From contig NC_066265.1 of the NCBI RefSeq assembly GCF_905404315.1, forward strand, positions 29,660,501 to 29,724,500: a stretch of DNA of 64,000 nt. The letters run 5' to 3'. Made by a program: the position numbers and the translations under genes. This document shows positions 21,860-33,010 of the stretch, piece by piece. The notes under the pieces were generated by a model, which did no database searches, was not told the DNA's origin, and worked only from the letters and a program-made list of their open reading frames with translations. Origin of the DNA: Leptidea sinapis. Taxonomy: Eukaryota > Arthropoda > Insecta > Lepidoptera > Pieridae. How positions within the stretch are numbered: the stretch's first letter is position 1; each line of letters begins with the position of its first letter.

Positions 21860-22130
21860 CGGTGGTTAGGGCGACAGACTGAGGAACTTCCGCACGATGC
21901 GTGCCGTTCCCAAAACAGCTGCTTTCAGTAACTGACCCTTTATCCAGTTATTAAATGAGAGCCTCTTGAGATGATGGTCGAGGCTCTTTGCTATAAGACC
22001 GTTAACGGAAACGACTATTGGGACAATTATTGTTGAATCAACATCCCACATGTCAGTAACCTCGTGTGCTAAGTCTAGGTACTTCGACAATTTGTAGTAA
22101 TTTTTCTTTGTGGCAATTTTTAATAGTATT
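21860..22130 (-). mobile_element. LINE C-terminal fragment (KYLDLAHEVTDMW type)
   Basis: The minus strand encodes KYLDLAHEVTDMWDVDSTII, VPIVVSVNGLIAKSLDHHLK and a run ending ARIVRKFLSL. This resembles the C-terminal region of non-LTR retrotransposon polyproteins with a post-RT endonuclease-like domain. The upstream part is absent; the first 20 or so residues of the open frame are unrelated. The exact clade was not determined. Confidence 0.5.
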
Positions 22131-22429
22131 ATTGTTATTAATTCCAATGCTATACCATATCTATGTGTATAAATATAACACACACACGTATAATTACGTC
22201 ACCCACTTTTACGTTCGCGCTAATCAGTGCGTGAACGGAACGTAGGTATTCAGTATTCCTGACACCACGTTATATAACAGTCGGTAACCATTTGTACATG
22301 CCAAATAAAGACTAACACAACATTGACACAAGGAACTAAAATAAAAGCAGCCAAGTAGGAGTCTGACTCGCCCATGAAGGGTTCCGTAGCAACAAGTAAC
22401 ATAATACTAAAGTTCTTGTAGTTTTTATA

Positions 22430-22652
22430 ATATTGACACACTTTTTATACAAATTATCTTGCCCCAAATTAAGCATATATAGCCTGTGTTATGGGTTGCA
22501 ATATACTTACTTAAACATACATAAATACATTTAAACATCCATGACTCGGAAACAAACATCAATATTCATCATATAAATGCTTGCACCTACCGGGATCGAA
22601 CCCGGGACCTCTAGCTTAGTAGGTAGGATCGCTAACCACTCGATTATACAGG
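22430..22652 (-). mobile_element. tRNA-derived SINE, copy 1
   Basis: In antisense: a tRNA-like head with a B box (gggttcgatcccggtaggt) and an A-box-like region (gtggttagcgatcctac). The SINE body follows (tatatgatgaatattgatgt ttgtttccgagtcatggatg) and then the tail at the low-coordinate end (ttggggcaagataatttgta). Copy 2 at 24955-25200 is collinear. Confidence 0.7.
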
Positions 22653-23029
22653 TCGTCAGGGTATCGTCGTGTAGTTCGTTGCAACTTTGATCGATGATTT
22701 AATAATAGTGTATTTTTTTTAATTAAGTTATTGATAATACCATTTATGACGTGTAAAAAAAAACTACTACAAGACCTATCCATAAATACCGATACGTATG
22801 TTGATGAAAAAAAAAATTTTGAGTTTCAGTTCTAAGTATGGGCAAACCCCAAAATTTATTGTTTTTTCCTATTTTTCTGTACAAATCTTAATGCGACTTA
22901 CAGAATACATCTACTTACCAAGTTTCATACGGACGGACAAGTCATGGCAAATCTATAAGGGTTCCAAATTTTGCTACGGGACTCTAATAAAATGTAGAAA
23001 GTGCAGTTTTCAAGGATCTTTCGGGCAAC
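22653..23029. other. Unassigned stretch
   Basis: No host gene. ttgagtttcagttctaagta tgggcaaacccc (22818) recurs at 59285 and marks an unclassified dispersed repeat. Confidence 0.3.
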
Positions 23030-23205
23030 TTAACTGTAGAGACAGTTTCCTTGCGCGGGGTTTCCAGGATGATATGGGTATAATCATTCCTCCTGTTCAT
23101 GCCAATGCTCCTGTGATTCCTGTGTAGATGAGAATGTGGGTGGCGTGATAACTTAAAACTCACCTATTCGTACACTCATTTATCCTCAATTTCCATAAAA
23201 AATAG
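23030..23205 (+). mobile_element. LINE A 3' tail, diverged
   Basis: gtttccttgcgcggggtttc caggatgatatgggta ... ctgtgattcctgtgtagatg agaatgtgggtggc ... attcgtacactcatttatcc, then ttccat plus an A-run. Matches the LINE A 3' terminus. Confidence 0.55.
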
Positions 23206-23910
23206 AACTTTATAAATATTAGTAAAAGATACAGTATCCAAAAGATCTAAATAAACTACTAAAGTAAATTTTGAGATTAACAGCCTTGTGGTTTGAAGCT
23301 GAAGGTTTATTTTGTACTGCACAGAAATTCGACTTAAGTTTTTGCAGAACTGACTGGGCAATTACAGACAATTTGTTGAGTTGTTTGGATGTCTGACTCA
23401 TATTGAACAGGACGCTGCTAGTTGTAATAATACCTTGTCTAGAGTAAGCAGTTATTCTGGATGCTACAATAGTTATTTATGCAAGTGTTGTGTAATAAGG
23501 GGTATTAAAACACGATTGTGGATTTATCACACGAGGCGAAGCCGAGTGTGATAATAGTATCACATGAGTGTTTTAATACCTAATTATCAACAGTTGCATA
23601 CAAGACTTTATCTACACCCAGAATATGAATCCTCTAAAAGATTCTGGAACAGTTAGCTTACTGCTAACATTAAAACACCCGTCCTAGTAGTAACCTAATA
23701 TCATTCGTTACTGATTATATACAAATAAAATAAGTATTAATGAAACAATTATTTATTTTAGTAGTAATTTACATTTTGTATAGTGCAATAATTAAAATTC
23801 ACTCGAATATAATGTTCTTTTGCAGCGTTTAAAATGAATCGCTCAATCGTAAACAAAACAATAAAAAAATCGAAGAAAAATGGCGGGGATTCGAATAACC
23901 TACTTTTTTT
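23206..23910. other. Unassigned AT-rich stretch
   Basis: No gene or recognised repeat. Confidence 0.3.
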
Positions 23911-24174
23911 TATGGGTACCACAACGGCGCCTATTTCTGCCGTGAAGTAGTAATGTGTAACCATTATTAAATTTCGGACTGAAGGGCGCCGTGAAATTAC
24001 TGGGCAAATGAGACTTAACATTTTTATGTCTCTAGGTGACGAGAGCAATTATAGTGGCGCTCAGGAATTTTGGGGTTTTCAAGAATCTTGAGCGGCACTG
24101 CACCGTAATGGGTATGGCGTACCAATTACCATTGAACGTCCTGCTCGTCTCGTTACTTATTATTATTAAAAAAA
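23911..24174 (+). repeat. Repeat B copy lacking the first ~45 bp
   Basis: tatgggtaccacaacggcgc ctatttctgccgtg ... gctcaggaattttggggttt tc ... attgaacgtcctgctcgtct cg and an A-run. Confidence 0.65.
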
Positions 24175-24194
24175 GTACCTCGCTAAGCGTGTGT

Positions 24195-24310
24195 TTTTTT
24201 TATGGAATAGGAGGACAAACGAGCGTACGGGTCACCTGTTGTTAAGTGATCACCGCCGCCCACAATCTCTTGCAACACCAGAGGAATCACAGGAGCGTTG
24301 CCGGCCGGGT
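24195..24310 (-). mobile_element. LINE A tail
   Basis: ttttttttatggaataggag gacaaacgagcgtacgggtc ... ctcttgcaacaccagaggaa tcacaggagcgttgccggcc: the antisense 3' UTR of LINE A. Confidence 0.6.
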
Positions 24311-24389
24311 TGTAGAATGCCAGACGTAGGGTTGCCAACCGTACTCGTCATCTTCACCACCTTGAGACGTCGTCGTCACTTTGAGACAA

Positions 24390-24565
24390 AAAATGTACCT
24401 ACTTAATATTTTATGTTTCAAGGTGACGAGCGCAATTGTAGTGACGCCTAGAATTTTTGGGATTTTTCAAGAATCTTGAGCGGCACTGCATTGTAATGGA
24501 CAGGTCGTATCAATTACCATCAGCTGAACGTCCTGCTCGTGTCGTCCCTTATTTTATAAAAAACA
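24390..24565 (+). repeat. Repeat B copy, 5'-truncated
   Basis: cttaatattttatgtttcaa ggtgacgagcgcaattgtag tgacg ... cagctgaacgtcctgctcgt gtcgtcccttattt and an A-run. Confidence 0.6.
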
Positions 24566-24954
24566 ACAAGGGCCACCGGCGGACTGGAGGGGAGCAAAAG
24601 TGGCATTTTTTTCGGGAGGAATAATCGCGTCTCGCACAATATTTCAGATTTCCAAACAAAAACAATAGTCTATCACTACAACACTACTCACACATAACAA
24701 TTATAACAGTACACTTACAATTTCACACATTCATAGATACATTCTGTGTCATAACAGTGTAATGAAGCTACCCAACTACATTAACAAGGTGTGGATGGCT
24801 GTGTCAACTGTCGATACTAATTATCGATATATTCGGTAGTCGGTTTGGGGATTTGGTTTAAATATTAATATAGAGGTGGGTATTAAAAACAAGATAGGAT
24901 TTATTTCGTTAAGGTCCAATTAGGACTGTCTTCAAATTACGTAATTTTTATTTT
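24566..24954. other. Unassigned stretch upstream of the SINE
   Basis: No exon of the VWFC gene could be identified here. 24660-24780 is a run of short CA-rich sequence with no signal-peptide-like frame. Confidence 0.3.
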
Positions 24955-25200
24955 TATATTGACACACTTTTACCCAAATTATCTTGCCCCAAACTAGGCA
25001 TAGCCTGACCTATGGGCACAAGGCAATGATATATTGATATATTTAATACAATATACTTACTTAAACATACATAAATACATATAAACATCCATGACTCGGA
25101 AACAAACATCCATATTCATCATATAAATGATTGCACCTACCGGGATTCGAACCCGGGACCTCTAGCTCAGTAGGCAGGGTCACTAACCACTGGGCTATAT
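24955..25200 (-). mobile_element. tRNA-derived SINE, copy 2, next to an exon
   Basis: The tRNA-like head is at the high-coordinate side: tatagcccagtggttagtga ccctgcctactgagctagag gtcccgggttcgaatcccgg taggt, with a B box exactly GGTTCGAATCC. The body tatatgatgaatatggatgt ttgtttccgagtcatgg follows and the 3' end is near ttggggcaagata. It ends 42 bp before the putative exon at 25242. Confidence 0.75.
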
Positions 25201-25241
25201 TATTTGTATGGAATTTAATATTGAGTCTCTTTTTGTTTCAG

Positions 25242-25295
25242 GTCCACTGGGGCCATTGCCGAACGTAACGAGTGTGGATTTGGGTCTAAAAGAAA
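25242..25295 (+). CDS. Putative short exon upstream of the first VWFC exon
   Basis: A 54-nt candidate internal exon of the VWFC gene. It has a good acceptor (ttttgtttcag before 25242) and a strong donor (gtaagt at 25296). It opens with two bases that complete a codon and ends with one base over. The next exon starts with two bases, so joining them gives an Asn codon and an uninterrupted frame into the first VWFC domain. The other frames stop within this exon or just after the junction. It encodes PLGPLPNVTSVDLGLKE, a linker-like stretch with one N-glycosylation sequon. A SINE ends about 42 bp upstream. The splice signals and phase are seen directly; use in the mRNA is inferred. Confidence 0.5.
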
Positions 25296-25484
25296 GTAAG
25301 TTTAAAGTTATTACTGATATTTTGGAAGTATACTTTACTTTCACGTGATAAGGGGAAGATTAAGCAGATCTACCGTTGGCAGTGAGTCAAGTGGCTTTGT
25401 ACGAAAAAAAGTACAATGGATTACGTTCTGGTTTTCAACACAGGATTTGCCATACACATAGCTCCTTGTAATAATAGTAAAATG

Positions 25485-25711
25485 TTTAAATAAAACACTT
25501 TCAAAGGATGAAACGCGTATAATTGTAACTGTTTTTTTACATTAGATTTATGTCTGTCTGATTGTTTTCAGTCCCCGTGAAAATGAGGTCTGGAAAGGTA
25601 AAGAAAACGTCGGGTTAACTAAAATAAAAATGTAACTTTTACGCAAAAATCTAATGTAAAAATACAGTTACAATTACACGCGTTTTAATCCTTTAAAAGT
25701 GTTTTATTTAA
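25485..25711. mobile_element. MITE, family with ttaaataaaacact ends, copy 1 (intronic)
   Basis: The left arm ttaaataaaacactttcaaa ggatgaaacgcgtataattg taac is mirrored by gttacaattacacgcgtttt aatcctttaaaagtgtttta tttaa. The arms continue into tttacattagattt. About 227 bp, non-coding, inside the intron before the first VWFC exon. Relatives are at 54652-54860 and 59395-59482. Confidence 0.65.
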
Positions 25712-26405
25712 ATGTGTCACACTCGAGATAATCAAAGAAAATACAATAGTAAAATAATTAATAATTGTGTTCGATATTTGAATCGTAATTAAAAGATAAT
25801 TAATCTGCCTTGATGAACATATCACTTCTCTTCTGTAGTTTACACTGTATTTTATATAGGAAACAAGCACATGCCTGCCAATAACAGTGACCATATTATA
25901 TGATTCATAACGCATCATAAAACCATCTAAGGCGTAGCGTAATACGATACAACGATCGCATCATATTCTTCAAATCGCAACACGTCAGTAGACATGTACT
26001 ACTATTTATTGGAAGAAAGAGATCAAGTGGCAGTTTCTACCCGAACGAAGACTGACATACAGTTAGTTCTGCTGTTATTAAATTTATTAAGTCTCCTTAT
26101 TGCTACGAAATACGAATAAATAAATTCACTATTACAAAAGTCTAAATAAAATGGCGATTATGACATTTCCATAAGACCTAATTACTTACAGGACGACTGT
26201 CGCATATATATACTTACGTTACATTGCTGCGTTCGCTTGCAACGTTCCGGACACTGACGGACTTGTGCAGCAATAGTGGCGAAATGGCGACAGTATGAAT
26301 ATGAAGAATCTCATAATGTAAAAAAGTTTGGAAAATTAAAAGTGTTTATGCTAAGTGCTCATGTTGCACGTGATTTTTTTAGAGTAATTAATAAACAACT
26401 TTCAG
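25712..26405. other. Intron sequence with a promoter-like patch
   Basis: No exon is supported. A TATA-like string (catatatatactta, 26205-26218) precedes a CG-richer patch (26226-26290), which could be an internal promoter. In-frame read-through from here joins the VWFC exon only by skipping its acceptor, so the 111-aa open frame at 26276-26611 is not accepted as a gene. Confidence 0.25.
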
Positions 26406-29400
26406 ATAGCTGTGCTCTGGGTGATGTGGTGTACATGTCTGGGGACGAGTTTCCAGGAGCGAGTGCATGCGAGAAGTGCAAGTGTTCTGGTGGCAATGTG
26501 GCGTGTGAGAAGCAGATCTGTGAGCCCAGGCCTGGCTGCAAGGCAGTCCACCGACCAGACCACTGCTGCCCTACATACCAATGCGGTGGGTTCACAAATA
26601 AAATATTATAAAACGAATAAAGAGAACTATTGACACTTGCCAATAATATTCTTTAGGCGCTTAAGAGGAAAACAAAGCTGAGGTCTTAGATTAAGAATTG
26701 GTCTCAGCTGCGTTCCAACTAGATACCGCACTATCTAAGAACAATAGATTCTATTAGATGCTTGTGTGCGTGGCATCTTGACACTCAATGGCATCTTTCA
26801 AATTTTGTAACATACGCTTCGTGTTATTTTACATTGAAATTAATAAAATACAAAATACTTACTGGTGTTATGTGATCCCAGTGTATTTCTTATTTCTTGT
26901 AGTATTATTTTTAAAAAGTTTTACTTCGCAACCCGGCATTTAAGTTTCAATTATTACCAAAGCTTAACAGAACAAATGGCATGTCAACGTCACACATTGT
27001 TCGAGACTAGCTCGAGTACGCCCACTTGGGAGTAGTATTTAGTTGCCGCACTTCACGACTACGATTGCGTTATCTTACGTTAGCAGCGGAGACCAATCTT
27101 AAATCTAAGATTGAAATGTTATGTTACGAGTACTTTTGTGTGTGTTGACTTGGTAGTAAGTGACCACTGTCGGCAAGAACTTAACAAAAACAACCAGTTT
27201 GTTGATTTTTAATATATTTTACATTTTTATTATATAGCGTATGTAATTGAGATTGCAATAGTCTGTGACGTGTGTTATGTTTCCGTTGTAAACGATTTGT
27301 ACAACGTAATAGACAACAACGTCCCATATTTGAATATTAACTGAATTCACACCAAATCACTAAGTAAATATATGAAGACAATATAATCATGTTATGATAA
27401 CTAACGACTTAATTAGTAATGCAAAATCGGTTTGCTCTATTAGTAATATGACCCAGATTCTAAATTTCGTTAATGCCATGCATATGTTTTGAATATTTGT
27501 TATTTAGTTTCATGTTTTTCATAGAGATTATAATGTATTTCAGAGTGCGAGCAAGAAGGTCGAGTATACGGTAATGGGGAGAAGCTAATAGACCCCCAGG
27601 ATCCTTGCCGGGTCTGCTACTGTCAGGGCGGGGAAGTAGTCTGCAGACGTATTGCATGCTTTGTGCGTGACGATTGTCAGCCCCGACTTGTTGCAGGCCG
27701 TTGCTGTCCGGAATATGACAACTGTCCATTACGAGGTATGCGTTCAATTAAAAAACAATGTCAATAGAGGGCAAACAAATCAAGTAATCGCTAAGTGTAC
27801 GCAGGCGATTACTAAGAGATGTCAAAATGTTATAACTGATATTAAAGCACTAATGTTTGATTATTTATGTTTGGGTTCTCCTTAAAAAAAATAACGCCTG
27901 AATTCGCCCGATAACACCCTACTAAGGTATTTACAAAATTGTTCTGTGATGCCAATGACATTAGAACGTCATTGTGTGATGCTATCTAAAATTTATGTTC
28001 TAACATCACCTGATTAACTGAAAATAAAAATAAAACTAAAAGAGAAAAAGTTAAAACTGATCGTATAAAGCTAAGCAGTAAAACTAATAGTATAAATAGA
28101 GTAGGTTTAATACTGATATTATGCTTATTTTGTATTTCAGGAGTAACGACGCTTCAAGGTATAACTACACCAACATACACTACTACAACTACTGAAATTA
28201 GCATGAGTCTTGTACCAGTTGCAGAGCCAGCTAAACCAGAAATTACAATCAAAGAAATTACACCAGTCTCAGAAATCCCATTTAAAACTGACGTCAAAGT
28301 AAAAGAAATCATACCGTCATCCATGGATATGTCTGAATATACGTCATCCAAGTCCCAAGTTATTCCACGCGAAGCTGCAGTGGATGGTAGTTCGACATTC
28401 AATGATTTACCAAAGCATGAAACTCCTCTCACGGAAGTCTCATTAGACACCAAGTTATCTACAGAAAGTTTTGATTTTAAGGATAGCAATAACACATCAC
28501 CTGCGAAAATTAATTTATCAACTCAAGATTTAAGTGATAGTGCATTGATTCCTTCTAAAATACCAACTATGGCTATATTCTTGGGTTCACCGGCTGAACC
28601 GGCAATTTTAAATCCCCAAACAACTAAGTCTCCAATAATTGAAGAGGAAGACCCTTCTTTGTTTGATCACAATCCAGCTTTTCCACCCATACCCGATGAT
28701 CTCTCTGTTATTGGCAATCACGAAGATGAAATTTTACCAGAACTAAATGTAGAAAATGAACATACATATGTACATGCTACTAGCGTAGCATCACATCATA
28801 AGATATCAACAGAATCCCCAATAATTATAGAATCGACTAGTGCGGGCTTGTTGGTTTCAAGTGAATTATTTAATTCCGATAATTCGTCTGAAGGCGCTTT
28901 TAAGACCACTACGACAAATACCGATTTTTCGGATTCAACCACTTTGAAAGAAAATTCAATGTTAAATTTAAGGTCAGTTTTACCAACTGAAATCTTAAAT
29001 TTGCCATCTTTAATACCAGATGACGACTCAACTATTGAAAACGACGGCACGACTGAAGTGCAAGTTACAAATACTTATGTGGATACTATAATTACAACCA
29101 CACACCAAACTGCAATCCAATTAAGTGATATGATTACGAAAAATCCCATTAATCTTAATATTGGTGAAGTTTCAGCAACGACAGATAGAATATCACTGTC
29201 ATCAGAAAATACTTTCTCTACGATTGCAAGAAATCGGATGGCAACAAATATAGAAATAACATCAGAAAAGCATCCGAGTTCATTATTAATAGAAACAAGT
29301 GATCAAAATCCTCATGATGTAGTTGAAAAGATTTTAGATGAAACCTTCACATCGTCTACTTCTGACCCTTATAAAGCGGAGCAGACTTCTGAAACAGTTA

Positions 29401-30197
29401 CACAATCCAAAGCTTTGCCTGAACCTAATATTTCCCTGGAAAATGTGGAAACAACTGAGTTTATTATCTCGCCTTATGGATCACAAGAAAGTGTGACTGA
29501 TAATGTTGAGTTAATTAAAATGATACCTGACACCGAAAAAAAATCTCCTTTACTAGATACCCCTAAAAGCAGAAAAGATGATTTACTAATTAATGATCTA
29601 ATTAAATTAGTAGGTGATGTAGCATCTATCAGTAACCGCACTGATGCCACAGAAAGTGAACATGGATCTATTCCTACAACTATTTCTGATTCAGAAGAGC
29701 TAATTCCAGTTAATGCTGGTTATAAAAGTAAGAATAACAATAATTGGAATTTAAACTCGATAACTGAAGTACCATTTAAGACAAAGACCTCTCAAAATAA
29801 ACAAAAAATTATTGAGATAGAAGACGATGGTGTGGATGGCATTACCGATTTTCCCCCTCCACATGACAAAATCGAGCCCACAACCAAAGAGCCGATTATT
29901 GACAATGTTTCTGATCCTCAAAACAAGACAAAAAGTAAAGACAGGAAAGACTTTGAAATTATAACTAAATCTTACGTTCCAACTATAAATAGAAAACCCA
30001 CAAAAGTTGTTATGGAAAAGAGCGATGATAAGATATCTTCTGAAGTAACTACCGGAATCCAAGACAATCCTTCTTCCACGCCTGGAATGGATGATCCTAT
30101 TACATCACTGTCTGAATTCACAACACAAGATGGTTTCTCATCAACGGAAGTAGTCACGGAAGTAGGGTCACTAGAAAATTTAGGCATCATTGAGTGA
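26406..30197 (+). CDS. Secreted two-VWFC-domain protein with long Ser/Thr-rich tail (5' incomplete)
   Basis: Coding exons 26406-26585, 27544-27735 and 28141-30197 (tga stop 30195-30197). With the putative 54-nt exon the known part is 826 residues. Exon 1 encodes a complete VWFC domain with ten cysteines (SCALGDVVYMSG ... CCPTYQC). Exon 2 encodes a second, directly abutting one, also with ten (CEQEGRVYGNGE ... CCPEYDNC). Both keep the VWFC pattern of CxxC, CxC and a terminal CCP...C. Exon 3 is 2057 nt and encodes about 685 residues rich in Ser, Thr, Asp, Glu and Ile. It has no cysteine, several N-x-S/T sequons (NNTS, NSSE, NISL, NRTD, NKTK), and no membrane segment or GPI-type end. Each exon boundary is AG/GT and every intron is phase 1. 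VWFC domains usually bind BMP/TGF-beta ligands or matrix partners, so an extracellular, mucin-like matrix or signalling role is inferred. Kielin/chordin-like or tenectin-like proteins are possible relatives. The signal-peptide exon was not found. Confidence 0.87.
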
Positions 30198-30712
30198 TCT
30201 GGGGATTATCGTGTTGTAATCTCATCCAGCATTTTTAACGCAGTGTCGTTGTTGAAACTATAAGTATTGTAGAGACTATTAGTGTTAGTATAATCTCTGT
30301 CAAATTAATTAATTATATTGTTAATTGTTGAGCCAATTTAGAGCGGTCGTGCTATATTTATGTTTACATATTATAAATAAGCGCTAAAAAGATGGCTGAA
30401 TTTGTAATTCATTAAGTTGGATAAGTAATTTATAAAACTGCTTGGAAAACAGACGAGCTAGATATAGCTTTTCGTATCTCGCGTCCATTAGTTATGACAG
30501 AGAAGCTTTTGGTATTAGATTAAGTTATTTATTCTAGAAACAGCAGTAGAATGATATAATGTAAGATCCGACCATAGTTTCTGTGGATAAAAAGACATAT
30601 TACACTATACAAATGACATTACTTTTGACAAATGAATATACGATACTTCTACATACTTTCATGTTCATATATTGTACATGAAGTATTTGGAAAATAAATG
30701 TTATGTGTGTCT
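30198..30712 (+). other. 3' untranslated region of the VWFC gene
   Basis: AT-rich sequence after the stop codon with no further open frame. The end is inferred from the polyadenylation signal at 30693 and the GT-rich stretch after it. No known repeat family of the window was recognised here, as expected for a transcribed 3' UTR. Confidence 0.5.
30693..30698 (+). promoter_or_regulatory. Polyadenylation signal AATAAA
   Basis: Canonical AATAAA about 495 bp after the VWFC gene stop. It is followed within 5-25 bp by a GT-rich run (gtgtgtctgtctg), the usual downstream element. This is the best 3' end for the gene; an earlier ATAAAT near 30373 is weaker. Confidence 0.55.
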
Positions 30713-30719
30713 GTCTGTT

Positions 30720-31665
30720 TATTTTTGAAATTGTAAAGTTCATTATGGCAAAGCCCAGTTCCACAGATATTTTGGTCACGCTGTGAGCAACCAAGCTAGT
30801 CATCAAGTGACAGGGACGACCACTCGTTCAATATCACCACGTTGCCATTCCGCAAGCTGAGCGTCTTCGATCATTCCATTAGAATTAGTTCCTCTAGTGA
30901 ATAATGAACAAACTTAGCCAATATTTAGTGACCAAAACGCCCAAATGAATGAAAATTAGGTACAAAAAATGTAATTTAGAACGTAATTCTTATGATATTA
31001 TATATCTATATTAGAGCGTAATGTGAAAGCACATTATATTTACTTATTGCACGATATTCATGTTATATGTCGCTTTTAAGTAACGCTCAATGTTAGTTTA
31101 AATTTTATGAACGTAATAATATTCTGAATTCAATTTCCTGATTAATTTATTGAAGTTAAGGAATAGGATAGAGACCACCCATGTCTGTTCATTTATACAG
31201 TGTAAAGCATATATTTCTTGAATGTTTACAAGTTTGAAATTCTCATCAAATTAACACTTAATTCACGTTATCTTTCAATTTTAAATAAAGTAGCTGTAAC
31301 ATCTTCTTTCTGCGTTCTCCATTTTTACCGTACGATAACTCTTTGGTATTGTAAAACAATTTTAGTTGGTATAAGATATTATATTTGGTTCGCTAATGGC
31401 TAGGCGGTCTCGAATGCCACTTTTTGCTCCGGAAGACCGCGTCTTTTCCCGAGCAAAAAGCGCACATGTTTGTAACAGTATATATTTAATGATTTTAATT
31501 GTTTTTTTTTTACAAATAAAACAAATTAGACTGAATTTATGTGTTTTACTTTTGCTTCTACTGTATAATATAAATTCTTCTCGTACCCATCGTCAAATCT
31601 TTTAACTAGGCGGTAACTCTCAATTGGGTAGTATCAGAATAAGTAAAAAAATATTTATAAATAAT
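30720..31665. other. Intergenic AT-rich stretch
   Basis: No gene recognised. A 10-bp inverted repeat (ctttttgctc 31420-31429 and gagcaaaaag 31451-31460) flanks a CG-rich loop. Confidence 0.3.
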
Positions 31666-31670
31666 ATAAA

Positions 31671-32862
31671 TAGTAAAATTTTTGCGTAACTTAAAAAAAC
31701 ATGTTATAACCAAAATATTATGTTTATTGCTTTTCAAAATACTGTCCTTTACATTTTAAACATTTTTTCATGCGATCGAACAATTTTTTAAAACAGGAGG
31801 ACCACAGATCTGAAGGTATGTTTTCTACGTGCTGATTGAACGCTATCACTGCATCTTCGGAATTGGTAAAAGTGAAACCTTTGATTTGGGAAAAATACAG
31901 AAATCACAGTGTGCTAGGTCGGGTCTATGTGCAGGATGGGTGATGAGTTGTACTTTTCCGGAAGCTAAAAATGACTTAGTTTCGTTGGCCGTGTGTGAAG
32001 AAGCGTTGTCATGATGTAGGAGAACGCGGCTTTTTGGTCGTCTTTCACGAACTTTTTTTTAACATCCTGGGTAAACAAATGGTAGAATACCACTCGGCAT
32101 TAACACTATTTTGGTCTTCAAGTGGAATTGTGCAGATGGGACCCGTAGCTGATAAAAAAATGCGATCATTTTTTACCAACGTTTCTCCCCTGCATCAATT
32201 TTGATGGACTGTTCTCATTTTCAAACACCCATTCACAAGATTACTGTTTTTTTCGGGTTCAAAACAATAAATCCACGTTTCGTCTCCTGTGACAATGTCA
32301 TAAACAGCATTATAATGTCCGTGGTCGTACTTCATTAGCATCTATAAGCACCATTCCACGCAGGCCAGTTCATGAGGGTTCCAACTACAACAATGTTTCC
32401 GAACTTTCAATTCTTCGTGTAATTTTCTGAATTTGGCTCATACAAATCCCCAATAGTCCTCGAATTGTCTCATAGGTAATCCGCGGGTTTTCTTCAATTA
32501 GCCGCTTAACAGTAGCCACATTATTTTCGTTGACGGTGGTTGAAGGCCGCCCCTCTGGCCACCTCTCTCAAATTCAGCAAACCATCGCCTCACGGTGCTC
32601 AAGCATGGTGCTTCTCGACGAGCAGCATAGTCTTGCGGAGAGAGAGAACTTTTAAAATCATAAAAAATCATCGCTCTAAAATCTTTTCGACTTAATTTCA
32701 TTTTCGTTTCGTACGTAGAACTTTGATGTGTGATAAAAAACAAATGACAAGTGATTTCCCGCCAATTGTTTTTTTATTACTAAGAAGGTTGCAACGTTTC
32801 AAAAAATATAATAAATATAAATTCAAATAGTTGCAATCAGCTAAAAGTGCAAAACTTTTAGT
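31671..32862 (-). mobile_element. mariner-like element, decayed transposase
   Basis: Transposase reading runs from 32701 (start MKLSRKDFRAMIFYDFKSSL) to a stop at 31724-31726 (end RMKKCLKCKGQYFEKQ), a slot of about 978 bp, close to full mariner length. An N-terminal helix-turn-helix region (STVRRWFAEFERGG) is visible. The catalytic end reads HHDNASSHTA...THPAHRPDLAHCDF, with exactly 34 residues between the last two Asp (D34D). Frameshifts and stops interrupt the middle. The imperfect ends taaaatttttgc (31674) and gcaaaacttttag (32850-32861) are candidate TIRs. Confidence 0.75.
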
Positions 32863-33010
32863 GTGCCCTATGTATAATATTACATGTTTTTTTGGACTGT
32901 GATTTCTATAGGCTTACGCCTAAAATATTATTAATTGCTAATTGTGCATTTGCATTGTTTCATTACTTTTTTTTACATTCATTTTAATCTGTTTTTTTTG
33001 TGCGAGCAAA

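Noticed and set aside
25137..25200. Possible tRNA gene (B box and tRNA-like arms)
   Set aside because: The tRNA-like part continues into a SINE body shared with 22430-22652, and the acceptor stem does not pair, so it is a SINE head.
26276..26611. 111-aa open frame as a separate gene
   Set aside because: It is intron read-through into the VWFC exon across a good acceptor (tttcag) and past the donor; it starts at GTG, not ATG.
28154..30190. Antisense open frames (113, 84, 103 and 72 aa) over the VWFC gene tail
   Set aside because: Shadows of the long sense exon, with no splice or domain evidence.
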